DNA from: a virus
Length of the DNA stretch: 64,000 nt
Strand: one strand, 5' to 3'
Virus record (IMG/VR): IMGVR_UViG_3300021964_009390
Location: 1 to 64,000 of that record
The notes below the pieces were generated by a model. That model searched no databases and was not told the DNA's origin. It was given only the letters and a program-made list of their open reading frames with translations. Of this stretch, positions 24,961-32,924 are shown piece by piece (position 1 is the first letter of the stretch; each line of letters starts with the position of its first letter). The position numbers were made by a program, and so were the translations under genes.

Positions 24961-25908
24961 ATGAACGTAGCGTTTTTTGAAAATAAGTTGTCTGAACGAG
25001 GTACAACTACTAGTTTGTTTGATTATGCATACTACAACCAAAAAATATTAGGTAATAAATCGTATGTATTTTATTGTAAACAGCACCACGTGAACAACAA
25101 TGATCAGGTAATTGAAAAATTTAACAAACATTTTACAGTACATGGAGTTGTAGAGTTTGAAGAGGTAGATAGATATCTAACACATTACAATATCAATCAT
25201 ATCTATATAATTAAAGGTGGTGGTATCGATAACCAATTGAGTAGAGTTGCTAAAAATTGCATTCATTGTGTTTTTAACAGTAAACACCCACATGGTGATG
25301 TGTATAGTTCTATAGCTCCTTGGGTAAAAGGTAATAATAATAAATATCCTGTTGTTCCTCATATGATAAATTTACCAAAACATAATTTAAATATGCGTCA
25401 ACAATTAAATATTCCAAAAGAAGCAATTGTGTTTGGTGGTTATGGTGGCCGGGATAGTTTTAGTATTTCATTCGTTCATAATGTTGTATATGATATAGCA
25501 AAAAATAATTCAAATATATAATTTTTATTTGCGAATTTTAATAAATTTTGTAAAAGTTTGCCAAATATTATTCATTTACCTACTATAATAGATTTAAATG
25601 AAAAAGTTAAATTTATAAATAGTTGTGATGCTAATTTATGGGCACAAAAACATGGAGAAGTAATGAGTTTGTCTATGGGTGAATTTAGTATTAATAATAA
25701 ACCAATTATATGTAAAAATATAGGTAATCCCGGTCATGTTCATTTATTAAAAGATAAAGCAATTTGGTATAAAAATAAAAATGATTTAAAAAAGATTTTA
25801 TTAAATTTTAATCCTAAAATAGAAAGTCAAAAAGATTGGAATGCGTATAAAGAATATACCCCAAAAAAAGTAATGAAAATATTTAATGATGTATATTTAA
25901 ACTCATGA
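24961..25908 (+). pseudogene. Glycosyltransferase interrupted by one in-frame stop
   Basis: One reading frame of 315 sense codons is broken only by TAA at 25519-25521 (codon 187); the frame then continues open for 129 codons. The first part (MNVAFFENKLSERGTTTSLF, KGGGIDNQLSRVAKNCIHCVFN, VVPHMINLP) and the second (LPNIIHLPTIIDLNEKVKFINSCDANLWA, GEFSINNKPIICKN) together read as a GT-B glycosyltransferase of a type seen in viruses. Restoring a Tyr codon at TAA would make it whole. The second part is much more AT-rich than its neighbours, suggesting recent transfer. It could be a dead gene, two re-initiating pieces, or a sequencing error. Confidence 0.75.
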
Positions 25909-25953
25909 AATATCTGTTGCAAAAACAATAAACATAATATATCATATATATAT

Positions 25954-26400
25954 ATGAACATAAAACATACACTATATCTTATCGGTACTCTAGTAGCAAC
26001 TCATACATATGGTAACACTTGCCCGTTGATGCAAGGAGACACCGTCGACCCGGACGAGACCAGTGTTGTCGCTGGACAGACAATAGAGTTTTGTTGCGGG
26101 AGTTGTGTGAAAGCGTTTGATAACAATGTAGCTTACTACATAAAAGCGATCCCATCATTAGGCGAGCTGTTCACTGACGAACAAAAAAAGCAACTCAAGG
26201 TGTGTTGTGTAAAATTGTTACCTCAACGTTTCTGCCCGGTGTACCCGGATCGGATCATCAACCCAAAAAGTCCAAGCGTAGAATACAAAGGTACTAAAAT
26301 ATATTTGTGGAGCAGCTCCGCGGTACGACGGTGGAATCGTGACCCGGATCGATATTACAAGCAAGCTGTAGAAGCCGGCGTGTTACCGGGATCCAAGTGA
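25954..26400 (+). CDS. Secreted YHS/TRASH-like Cys-rich protein
   Basis: 148 residues. Signal peptide-like start (MNIKHTLYLIGTLVATHTYG), then two YHS-like metal-binding repeats: CPLMQGDTVDPDETSVVAGQTIEFCCGSCVKAFD and CPVYPDRIINPKSPSVEYKGTKIYLWSSSAVRRW. The first keeps CCxxC; the second has lost its Cys pair (WSSSA). Proteins of this layout are typical of Planctomycetes and Verrucomicrobia. It would act in the periplasm, perhaps binding metal. The next lipoprotein gene overlaps it. Confidence 0.7.
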   Translation: MNIKHTLYLIGTLVATHTYGNTCPLMQGDTVDPDETSVVAGQTIEFCCGSCVKAFDNNVAYYIKAIPSLGELFTDEQKKQLKVCCVKLLPQRFCPVYPDRIINPKSPSVEYKGTKIYLWSSSAVRRWNRDPDRYYKQAVEAGVLPGSK

Positions 26401-26747
26401 TCACCCGGTTCACGTTGCTGGTGTTACTTCTCACTGGATGTAACCACAGTAACACGTTGTCCCCTGGAGACACCAATGTATACCGTACAGCTAGCTATGA
26501 TTCTGAAATACAAGCGTTGCTCAGAACAGACGCAGATAACAAACGCTGGTCCCGGACGTATTTACATGAAATAGACACAGCGGTGAGAAACGATGACCAT
26601 GACGCGATTAAATTCTACGTATCCGAATATGAAAAAATACCAATGGATATAGTACCTCATCATTTGAGACATGAACCAGGCTATGTACAACCGGTAACAC
26701 CATTAGAAAAATTCTTTAGAATCACCATATTTTTACCAGCTGAGTAA
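26397..26747 (+). CDS. Small lipoprotein (GTG start)
   Basis: 116 residues. GTG overlaps the stop of the YHS-like gene by four bases, so the two are coupled. Signal with lipobox LLLTGC (Cys 15), then a soluble helical domain (YDSEIQALLRTDADNKRWSRTYLHEID). Unknown, but very likely exported with its neighbour. Confidence 0.6.
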   Translation: MITRFTLLVLLLTGCNHSNTLSPGDTNVYRTASYDSEIQALLRTDADNKRWSRTYLHEIDTAVRNDDHDAIKFYVSEYEKIPMDIVPHHLRHEPGYVQPVTPLEKFFRITIFLPAE

Positions 26748-26749
26748 AC

Positions 26750-26756
26750 CTAAATA
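26750..26756 (+). promoter_or_regulatory. Late promoter box CTAAATA
   Basis: Exactly five bases before the GTG at 26762. An ATG two bases earlier opens a different frame of only 31 codons. Confidence 0.65.
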
Positions 26757-26761
26757 AGTAT

Positions 26762-26926
26762 GTGGATCAGGAAGGGCAAGAGTCGATTGAGCAACTCAAA
26801 AATCAATTGGACAAGCAAAGACAAGAAATACAGTGGTTACAATCTGAGCTCATGAGATATAAAATGTTATTGGAGGGTAAAGATGTGATGATGAACTCAC
26901 TTCCGACCACTAGACCTGATGCGTGA
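26762..26926 (+). CDS. 54-residue coiled-coil protein (GTG start)
   Basis: The frame beginning at GTG 26762 encodes a heptad-patterned helix, SIEQLKNQLDKQRQEIQWLQ, then SELMRYKMLLEG. Late box spacing selects the GTG over the ATG two bases upstream. It overlaps the opposite-strand gene at 26897 by 30 bases. Possibly a small virion or assembly factor. Confidence 0.5.
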   Translation: MDQEGQESIEQLKNQLDKQRQEIQWLQSELMRYKMLLEGKDVMMNSLPTTRPDA

Positions 26927-27067
26927 CGGTTCAATTTGTATTTTGTTATCTACAATTTTAATTTTAAAACCTTCCGGACTGACATTTTTATAATATTGTA
27001 AATAATGCTTCAAACGATTGAATTTAGGCGCTTCATCACCCTCTACATATTGTCTAAACGATTTCAC
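26897..27067 (-). CDS. Small protein with TFKxY-type leader (GTG start)
   Basis: 56 residues starting VKSFRQYVEGDEAPKFNRLK. The GTG at 27067 lies exactly five bases from a minus-strand ATAAATA box, favouring it over the ATG at 27091. The leader KSFRQYVE matches those at 27103, 29161, 55935 and 56378, a possible capsid-targeting peptide. Rest is short, basic and unassigned. Confidence 0.55.
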   Translation of the reverse strand: MKSFRQYVEGDEAPKFNRLKHYLQYYKNVSPEGFKIKIVDNKIQIEPSRIRSSGRK

Positions 27068-27072
27068 ATGTA

Positions 27073-27079
27073 TATTTAT
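27073..27079 (-). promoter_or_regulatory. Late promoter box ATAAATA (minus strand)
   Basis: Exactly five bases before the minus-strand GTG at 27067; back to back with the plus-strand box at 27091. Confidence 0.65.
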
Positions 27080-27090
27080 CGACCCAAACA

Positions 27091-27097
27091 ATAAATA
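27091..27097 (+). promoter_or_regulatory. Late promoter box ATAAATA
   Basis: Exactly five bases before the GTG at 27103. Confidence 0.7.
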
Positions 27098-27102
27098 CTA
27101 TA

Positions 27103-28803
27103 GTGATAACATTCAAAGAGTATGCAAAAACATTACTGAACGAGGTCAAAGACACGCGTCGTAATCGGGAACAGATGATACAATCATACGGTTTGATGGA
27201 TCATGCACCCGAACATGTAGCTCAAGAACGAGCCAAAGAGTTGATAGACAAATTCACAAAATTAGAACCACTCATAGACCCTAATCATGACTATTTTGGT
27301 CTTCCGGGGAAAAAATACAATCCGAAAGATATATTCAGCTGGGCTAGATTATCCAAGGACATGGGGTATGACAAGCTAGAAGCGTTACAAAATTTTGAAG
27401 CGATGTTGATCGATCTAGGTAGAATGTCAGATCGGAAAGAACAAACAAAACTATCTGAAAAAGAATATGATGTATTAGTTGATAATGAACATGCTACTCT
27501 GTATCGCCCCAAGTCGATGGCCGCTAGCTGTAAACTAGGTGCAGGAACAAAATGGTGCACGGCTGCAACTAATAACAACCAATTTGATAGTTACATAGCA
27601 CGAGGTATTGTGTTGTTTTATGCTATAACCAAGCGGAAGAAGTATAACACAGCACAAGCTGTATGGCCACCACAACCCGCTGGGGCCGGTGGCCGTGCAC
27701 CTGGTAGTGATTTCAAGCCGGAGGAGAAATATGCAGTGGCCATGTACCCTGATGGCGAAACATTTGAATTTTTTGATTCTCAAGATTTTGCTATGGATAA
27801 ATCTGACTGGAAGGATGAATTCGCTGCTTTGGAGCTACCAACAGATTTAAATTTTTACAAGAAACATGGCCCATCACCCATATCCTTGCTCCGACAATCT
27901 GCTATTGACGCGCAATCCAAGTTGAGCGGTCAAGTGGCGCGTAGTGAGTTCGATGAAGAGACTAACTGGGAGTTGTTAAATGATGTGTTAGACAGGGTCA
28001 AGAGAATATTCAAGGACCAGGATCCGGAACAAATAGAACAGTTAAAAAAATATCGCGCGGACGAAGGCATGCCGGATGAAGTGTTTTTGATGGATGTGTT
28101 TGATAGCAACTCAATGGAATATTTCACAGACCAGGAATACAACCCACCTGGCAGCAACAACTGGGGCAACGCGCAATTCCAACAGGAGATAGTAAGAAAC
28201 GTCAAGCGATTGACATACTTGACCAAACAATTGAACGACCGTCAAGGATCCGAGGACGATGGTCGTGAGATGGATGACATAAATCGACTGCTATACGGTC
28301 CTAATGACAGTGAAGAGTCTCAAAACCGCATGCACATGTTGATTGGATATGTCGTCAAACACATGAACGGTTCTTGGCCGGAGCTAGAAAAGGCTCTTAT
28401 CGACATGTGGATGACCAATCATGCTTCTACAGACATGGTGGTCGCAGATGGTTACTCTGAACACTCACAACACCCGTTTCAAGACAGCATGATGTGGTTG
28501 AGACTGGTGATGAAATACAAAGATTACAACTGGCCGGAGCTAGAACAAGCTTTACATACACGTATCAAGCAAGTGTTGCATAAAAAACCAGATGATGAGA
28601 ACCTCACACGAGGATTGATAAGCATGGGTAAGTCATTCAACCTGTTGAGCAACATAGGTATCAAAACAACCGAGATGCTTGCTCATGTACCGGAGACAAA
28701 AAATCATCTGTTGAGGTATGCTGGTGGTGAGTGGGATATTGATGGACCACCTTTGACTGACCGAGCCGAGCGAGAGCTCAGATGGCGAAAAACTGGTAGA
28801 TAA
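27103..28803 (+). CDS. Large late protein with TFKEY leader and KWCTA motif
   Basis: 566 residues. GTG start fixed by the late box. Leader VITFKEYAKTLLNE contains the TFKxY motif and a (L)-N-E gp21-type site. Around residues 146-176 lies CKLGAGTKWCTAATNNNQF then YIARGIVLFYAI, a pattern recurrent in phage proteins of unknown role. The C-terminal half has two similar pieces, SWPELEKAL and NWPELEQAL. Candidate internal or structural virion protein; catalytic function unknown. Confidence 0.65.
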   Translation: MITFKEYAKTLLNEVKDTRRNREQMIQSYGLMDHAPEHVAQERAKELIDKFTKLEPLIDPNHDYFGLPGKKYNPKDIFSWARLSKDMGYDKLEALQNFEAMLIDLGRMSDRKEQTKLSEKEYDVLVDNEHATLYRPKSMAASCKLGAGTKWCTAATNNNQFDSYIARGIVLFYAITKRKKYNTAQAVWPPQPAGAGGRAPGSDFKPEEKYAVAMYPDGETFEFFDSQDFAMDKSDWKDEFAALELPTDLNFYKKHGPSPISLLRQSAIDAQSKLSGQVARSEFDEETNWELLNDVLDRVKRIFKDQDPEQIEQLKKYRADEGMPDEVFLMDVFDSNSMEYFTDQEYNPPGSNNWGNAQFQQEIVRNVKRLTYLTKQLNDRQGSEDDGREMDDINRLLYGPNDSEESQNRMHMLIGYVVKHMNGSWPELEKALIDMWMTNHASTDMVVADGYSEHSQHPFQDSMMWLRLVMKYKDYNWPELEQALHTRIKQVLHKKPDDENLTRGLISMGKSFNLLSNIGIKTTEMLAHVPETKNHLLRYAGGEWDIDGPPLTDRAERELRWRKTGR

Positions 28804-28810
28804 GCCGTGT

Positions 28811-28840
28811 AACCAAAAAAAAGCCCTCCGAAGAGGGCTT
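28811..28840 (-). terminator. Rho-independent terminator (minus strand)
   Basis: Perfect 8-bp stem AAGCCCTC/GAGGGCTT around a CGAA loop (28821-28840). On the minus strand it is followed by a run of eight T (28813-28820). It ends the transcript of the small membrane protein at 28864-29103. Confidence 0.9.
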
Positions 28841-28863
28841 AGTCAATAGACTTCTTGATCTTG

Positions 28864-29103
28864 CTACTCTTGTTTGCCTCCTTTTTGCAGCAATGCGACC
28901 ACCAAAAGCAAGGTGATCACACCAGCAAGACTGGCACCTTCACCTACAAATCCATTTACTACAGATTGGAGGTTACCAATGACGTTAATACTAGCAGTTT
29001 CGCCAAAAACTACTTGCGCTACTACGAGAAGGCCGAGTACTGACAGAAGCACGGTCGTGACTCCACCAACTAGGCCCTTGATTGTTGATAATGTATCTTT
29101 CAT
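28864..29103 (-). CDS. Small hydrophobic membrane protein
   Basis: 79 residues from ATG 29103 (MKDTLSTIKGLVGGVTTVLL...). Two membrane helices, about 12-32 and 54-72, joined by a short loop. It stands as a single gene between its own late box and a strong terminator, which suggests abundant late expression. Candidates are a holin or a virion membrane protein. An upstream start at 29139 is rejected by promoter position. Confidence 0.7.
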   Translation of the reverse strand: MKDTLSTIKGLVGGVTTVLLSVLGLLVVAQVVFGETASINVIGNLQSVVNGFVGEGASLAGVITLLLVVALLQKGGKQE

Positions 29104-29111
29104 ATCCCCAA

Positions 29112-29118
29112 TATTTAT
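29112..29118 (-). promoter_or_regulatory. Late promoter box ATAAATA (minus strand)
   Basis: Eight bases before the minus-strand ATG at 29103. Confidence 0.65.
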
Positions 29119-29148
29119 TCTAGACACTATCATTAGCAACTACTTTCA

Positions 29149-29155
29149 ATAAATA
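29149..29155 (+). promoter_or_regulatory. Late promoter box ATAAATA
   Basis: Exactly five bases before the ATG at 29161. Confidence 0.7.
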
Positions 29156-29160
29156 TACAT

Positions 29161-29439
29161 ATGTCTATCAAAACTTTCAAACAGTATGTGGAGATGCTCG
29201 CCCGGGACGCGAAAAAAGGAGACAAGATTAAAAACATTAATCCTGACTGTGAACATCATGGGTCTGAAGGTGAAATAGAAGATGTGGTTGACTTACCAGA
29301 AAAAGGATCAAAACAAGTAAAGAGCAAGCACAACATGCCAGGTAAGCTAATCAAATATAAAGTTTCTAATACCGATGGTAAAAATTATGATTCTGGTGAC
29401 ACGTTATACAAGGACCCGAGTCAACTTAAAAAACGCTAG
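29161..29439 (+). CDS. Small late protein with TFKQY leader
   Basis: 92 residues. Leader MSIKTFKQYVEM then a short barrel-like domain GDKIKNINPDCEHHGSEGEIEDV with several Lys/Asp turns, and a basic C-terminus. Candidate packaged protein because of the leader and late box. A weak hairpin (29437-29451) separates it from the convergent glycosyltransferase. Confidence 0.6.
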   Translation: MSIKTFKQYVEMLARDAKKGDKIKNINPDCEHHGSEGEIEDVVDLPEKGSKQVKSKHNMPGKLIKYKVSNTDGKNYDSGDTLYKDPSQLKKR

Positions 29440-29451
29440 ACTTGTAGTCTA
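29437..29451. terminator. Weak hairpin between convergent genes
   Basis: TAGACT/AGTCTA stem with a three-base loop, followed by an AT-rich tract (TATAATTAATTTTG). Placed exactly between the ends of two convergent genes. Confidence 0.4.
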
Positions 29452-29456
29452 TATAA

Positions 29457-31646
29457 TTAATTTTGTTCTAACTTCTTAATATACACTCCCCATACACAAT
29501 TTTCCAGGAGAGCTTCTCCTGCCCATTCCACGTCCTTTAAATTTAAAATATTTTCGAACCCAGACTCATGCCACTGCCACCGTCCGGAACCATAAATTCT
29601 ATCGTATGCCTCTTGGTTTCTAGCAAAATCATGCAACATCAATACATCCCCTTCTTCAGCTATAGGTGAGTAAGTCCCGAACTCTGCGTTTTTTGAATTA
29701 CCGTCTACGAGCCAGCAAGTTTTTTTATCTTGAGCTAGCTTCCGCAAATGCTCTATTGTCTTGGTATTAAAACAATCAAGAGGTTTAAATTTTATATTAT
29801 TAAATGTATCAAACATCTTTTGAGAGTGCCTGGGGAATGGGTCAATCGTATGTATCGGAGTTTGAGGACAAATAGTTGCCAAAAAGGCAGTCAGGCCCCC
29901 CTCCCCTGTACCTAGTTCAATAATTAAATCAAACTTGTTACGAGAAAAGTAATCATGGAAGGCGTGGTACGCTCCTGGATGTTGTTGTGATCGTAAACCT
30001 TTTAGGGAATCGCTCCACCCTCCTTCAAAACAAGGTCCGTTATATTCAGATTTGGATGTACGTAATAGTATGTCAAGCTCATCCGTACCAAGGTAAGTAT
30101 CTATTAGTCGTTGAAGTAAAAAGTCTTCCGGCATGATACCTTTTTGATGATGCCGGATTTGAGACGAATGTAGAGTTACTACAACTGTATCTTCGAGTAC
30201 AATATCGTCTAGCGGGATCGTTGCTGATTTGTATATGTCACTAAACGAGCCATGCCGGCTTTGCGCAAACTGAAGAGAGATTACATTCTCATCAATATAT
30301 TTTACTAAATTTCTATAACCGAGCTCTTTAATACCATATTTTGTAGGAGTGTTTAACAAATCTCCCCAGCCGATATGCAAGGACATAACAGCATTTACAG
30401 ATTCCATTACCTTTTTGAACACTTGAGACCTAGGCCTACATGCCATCGCGCAGATGTTAACGCTACCACACCCCGCATTTTCGAGAGGTTGAACCTGATC
30501 ATGTGTCCATGTATGGCTCATAATAGACTCGTACAGGTCTCCTACAACAAACATATCAGCGTCTAACCACATACCCCCATTCTCGTACAAGACCCTTTGC
30601 CGAGCGTAATCTGATTTAAATTCAACACATAGTGAGTCATATTCTTCTGGTATATCGTCAAACGTTGATTTTAACTTTTCAGTGTTCCACACTTCGAAGA
30701 CGCAATTAGAATTCTTTTCCATAGACTGTAAACATTTTTCAATGAAATACGGTTTTTCTCCCTCCCAAAATGTGAATAGTTTCCTTTCTTCGAAGAATCG
30801 CCAATCGTAACTGTCTAGTCTGTCAATAAGTGCGGTTCTTTCTTCTTCTGTGAATTCTTGATCAAACCTTTTCAAATGCAAATTCTCCATGATGAAATCA
30901 AAATACGTAGCCCCTGGATACAAAGGCCGGCCTGAGCCAGTATCGTTATTTTGAGTAGTGATTCCCTCAGATGTACATTGCAAATGGACATACGAAGGTT
31001 TACCTCTGTTAGGGTCTCCCCAATAATATACAAAACTATGGTCACCCATACCAACTGCTGGGTCTATACAGAGCATTTCAAATTTGGATGTCCATTGAGG
31101 ATGAGGGTGTTGCTTTTCCGCTTGCATGTTACCGAATCCATAATGGTCTAAAACGGATTTTTTGACTACAATACAACCTTCACAGTAATTGCGTATTGCG
31201 TTAATTTTAGGATACATCTCCAAATTGCTGTCTATTTGAAGCTGTTCTGTTGGCTTACAACCAAGATGTGTACCTTTATTCAACCACTTGACGGCATTGG
31301 ACAAATGCCACGGTAGGTAAATATCATCATCATCCCATATAGCGACGTATTCCGAATGCTGACCACCAAAACTGTCCACGTATGTAAGAGCCTTGTTATA
31401 TACATCCGAGATCGACTCAAACTCACCGGCGTTTATTAGACGTATGTTGTGTTGCTGTTTTAAAAATTCAGACAACTTTATTTCTACTCGGTGATTGTTA
31501 AAAATAATCAGCTCTTTATTAGGATAATCCTGTAACATAAAATACGATATAGCTGAACGTAATAACTCATATCGCCCCTTCGTCGCGCAAAGGCATGTCA
31601 CTTTAGGTACACCGTAAATGTATTCTGGTTCCGGCTTAACTTCCAT
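29457..31646 (-). CDS. Three-domain glycosyltransferase-methyltransferase fusion
   Basis: 729 residues. Residues about 10-230: GT2 domain (TCLCATKGRYELLRSAISYF, WDDDDIYLP). About 290-450: GT32-like domain (FTFWEGEKPYFIEKCLQSM, FKSDYARQRVLYENGGMWLDADM with DxD). About 560-725: SAM methyltransferase or hydroxylase-like domain (DLIIELGTGEGGLTAFLATI, TIDPFPRH, LVDGNSK, LMLHDFA). It likely adds two sugars and a methyl group to one glycan. A consensus late box precedes the ATG by five bases. Confidence 0.8.
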   Translation of the reverse strand: MEVKPEPEYIYGVPKVTCLCATKGRYELLRSAISYFMLQDYPNKELIIFNNHRVEIKLSEFLKQQHNIRLINAGEFESISDVYNKALTYVDSFGGQHSEYVAIWDDDDIYLPWHLSNAVKWLNKGTHLGCKPTEQLQIDSNLEMYPKINAIRNYCEGCIVVKKSVLDHYGFGNMQAEKQHPHPQWTSKFEMLCIDPAVGMGDHSFVYYWGDPNRGKPSYVHLQCTSEGITTQNNDTGSGRPLYPGATYFDFIMENLHLKRFDQEFTEEERTALIDRLDSYDWRFFEERKLFTFWEGEKPYFIEKCLQSMEKNSNCVFEVWNTEKLKSTFDDIPEEYDSLCVEFKSDYARQRVLYENGGMWLDADMFVVGDLYESIMSHTWTHDQVQPLENAGCGSVNICAMACRPRSQVFKKVMESVNAVMSLHIGWGDLLNTPTKYGIKELGYRNLVKYIDENVISLQFAQSRHGSFSDIYKSATIPLDDIVLEDTVVVTLHSSQIRHHQKGIMPEDFLLQRLIDTYLGTDELDILLRTSKSEYNGPCFEGGWSDSLKGLRSQQHPGAYHAFHDYFSRNKFDLIIELGTGEGGLTAFLATICPQTPIHTIDPFPRHSQKMFDTFNNIKFKPLDCFNTKTIEHLRKLAQDKKTCWLVDGNSKNAEFGTYSPIAEEGDVLMLHDFARNQEAYDRIYGSGRWQWHESGFENILNLKDVEWAGEALLENCVWGVYIKKLEQN

Positions 31647-31651
31647 GAAGT

Positions 31652-31659
31652 TATTTATA
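31652..31659 (-). promoter_or_regulatory. Late promoter box TATAAATA (minus strand)
   Basis: T4 consensus; exactly five bases before the minus-strand ATG at 31646. Confidence 0.7.
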
Positions 31660-31681
31660 TACAGCTGTATATCTGTTCAAC

Positions 31682-32221
31682 TTATTGTTGAGCAGGCTGT
31701 TGCTGTTGCTGAGCAGGCTGTTGCTGTTGCTGAGCAGGCTGTTGCTGTTGCTGAGCAGGCTGTTGCTGAGCAGGCTGTTGCTGTTGCTGAGCAGGCTGTT
31801 TACCCAACTGCTGTTGAACTTGTTGTATCAGTTGCTCCACTTTGCCGATACGCTGATCTATTGCAGCAATTTTCTGAACGTTAGTGTCAATCTCTTGCTC
31901 TTGTGTTTGGTCTAGTTGATCAGCCGCTTGTTGCGCCTTCTCGATACCTTGTGCTTGTTGAGCATCCACCTCCGCTTCTTGTGAAGCTTGTTGTTCTGCG
32001 TCTTGCGCTTGTTGGTCTACTTGTCCTTGTAAATTGTCAATTTGTGTTCCTGCATCCTTACCTCGAGCGGCATCCACCGTGTCTTGTATTGCGGTGCTGA
32101 TTCCCCCGGTGGCTATATCTAAAGCATGCCCTCCTGCAGTCTTCGCGGCATTTTTCATGTTCTGCCAGTTAACCTCGTTAATTTTAACGTACTGTTTGTA
32201 AATATCATCAACTTTGCTCAT
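31682..32221 (-). CDS. Gln-rich coiled-coil late protein
   Basis: 179 residues. N-terminus MSKVDDIYKQYVKINEVNW carries a possible I-N-E cleavage site. The middle has a Gly/Ala-rich segment (GGHALDIATGGIS), then long Gln-rich coiled coil (DQQAQDAEQQASQEAEVDAQ), and the C-terminus is PAQQQ(QQ) repeats. Looks like a structural or fibrous virion protein. Late box about nine bases upstream. Confidence 0.7.
   Translation of the reverse strand: MSKVDDIYKQYVKINEVNWQNMKNAAKTAGGHALDIATGGISTAIQDTVDAARGKDAGTQIDNLQGQVDQQAQDAEQQASQEAEVDAQQAQGIEKAQQAADQLDQTQEQEIDTNVQKIAAIDQRIGKVEQLIQQVQQQLGKQPAQQQQQPAQQQPAQQQQQPAQQQQQPAQQQQQPAQQ
31688..31802 (-). repeat. 18-bp coding repeat (PAQQQQ)
   Basis: Tandem GAGCAGGCTGTTGCTGTT units (plus-strand sense), one shortened by six bases, encode Pro-Ala-Gln repeats at the end of the Gln-rich protein. 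Confidence 0.85.
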
Positions 32222-32230
32222 GTTATTATT

Positions 32231-32237
32231 TATTTAG
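32231..32237 (-). promoter_or_regulatory. Late promoter box CTAAATA (minus strand)
   Basis: Nine bases before the minus-strand ATG at 32221. Confidence 0.6.
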
Positions 32238-32264
32238 TTGCACCGGATAACAATATAATATATA

Positions 32265-32271
32265 ATAAATA
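32265..32271 (+). promoter_or_regulatory. Late promoter box ATAAATA of the tmRNA
   Basis: The box ends exactly five bases before the first base of the mature tmRNA (32277), where T4 late transcription would begin. Confidence 0.75.
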
Positions 32272-32276
32272 ATTAC

Positions 32277-32660
32277 GGGCCTGTAAAGGATTCGACGTTC
32301 ATTGACAGTTAACAACCGCAAGTGAGAGAGATGCCTGGCTCTCTAAAAAGGCATACCCGCATACTTGGCGATATTCAAGATGCTAAGCGTGGTGTTCAAG
32401 AGGTCCTTCACGGGATCTTCTCCGAGCAGCCCGCTCTCTTGGCAGCTTAAGCTGTCACGTGTCACCCCGGATGCTCGATAAGGGAGTGATGCGTCAACAT
32501 CGAGCAAGCACCAGATATGTTGTCTGTTGATGACTGGTGTTGAAACTCAAATCGAAACAGGATAGGAGGTCTGCAGCCGAGAACAGTAGACTAAACTTGT
32601 GAACGAGGTGTTAACCAGAGATGTTAACGGACGCCGGTTCGACTCCGGCCAGGTCCACCA
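32277..32660 (+). ncRNA. ssrA: tmRNA
   Basis: 384 bases, one-piece tmRNA for ribosome rescue. The ends form a 7-bp acceptor (GGGCCTG with CAGGTCC) with the G3-U70 wobble needed for alanine charging, A discriminator and encoded CCA; the T arm GCCGGTTCGACTCCGGC precedes it. Pseudoknot 1 is visible (GAGAG/CTCTC with ATGCC/GGCAT at about 32324-32354). Twelve bases later the likely resume codon GGC (32367) opens a 27-codon tag ending ALLAA with stop TAA at 32448-32450. The tag begins GDIQDAKRGV; it is longer than the usual 8-15 residues. The 5' end lies at the +1 of a late promoter. Confidence 0.95.
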
Positions 32661-32697
32661 TTTTCATGAAATATACAATATTATCCATCATACTACC

Positions 32698-32916
32698 ATG
32701 AGGCTCACAAAGTATCAAAAAGCTAGACTACTAGAGTTTGAATGGAACGTTGTTGACAACGGCGTGGACAACACGTGTTGGTTGAGGATAGACAAAAACG
32801 ATGGTCGAGTGTTTGAAGACGTCAAACAATTGCTAGATTGCAGTGATGGTACAGACCATATTAAAATTTTGATCGTGGCACACAGTGGTCGAGCCATCGA
32901 CCCGGTCAGTCATTGA
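32698..32916 (+). CDS. Small unknown protein
   Basis: 72 residues from ATG 32698 (MRLTKYQKARLLEFEW...). The frame extends back into the tmRNA, so the internal ATG is taken. A TATACAAT-like host -10 lies upstream. No domain recognised. Confidence 0.5.
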   Translation: MRLTKYQKARLLEFEWNVVDNGVDNTCWLRIDKNDGRVFEDVKQLLDCSDGTDHIKILIVAHSGRAIDPVSH

Positions 32917-32924
32917 GTATATAT

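Noticed and set aside
31685-31915. Plus-strand frames rich in Leu/Ser over the 18-bp repeats
   Set aside because: They are antisense readings of the PAQQQQ repeats; the minus-strand frame has a late promoter and ordinary sequence upstream of the repeats.
32620-32660. A separate tRNA-Ala gene
   Set aside because: The acceptor partner lies about 340 bases upstream at 32277, so this is the tRNA-like half of the tmRNA. No free tRNA genes were seen in the window.
32599-32697. N-terminal extension of the gene at 32698 into the tmRNA
   Set aside because: The sequence is the tmRNA 3' domain and T arm; the internal ATG 32698 is the credible start.
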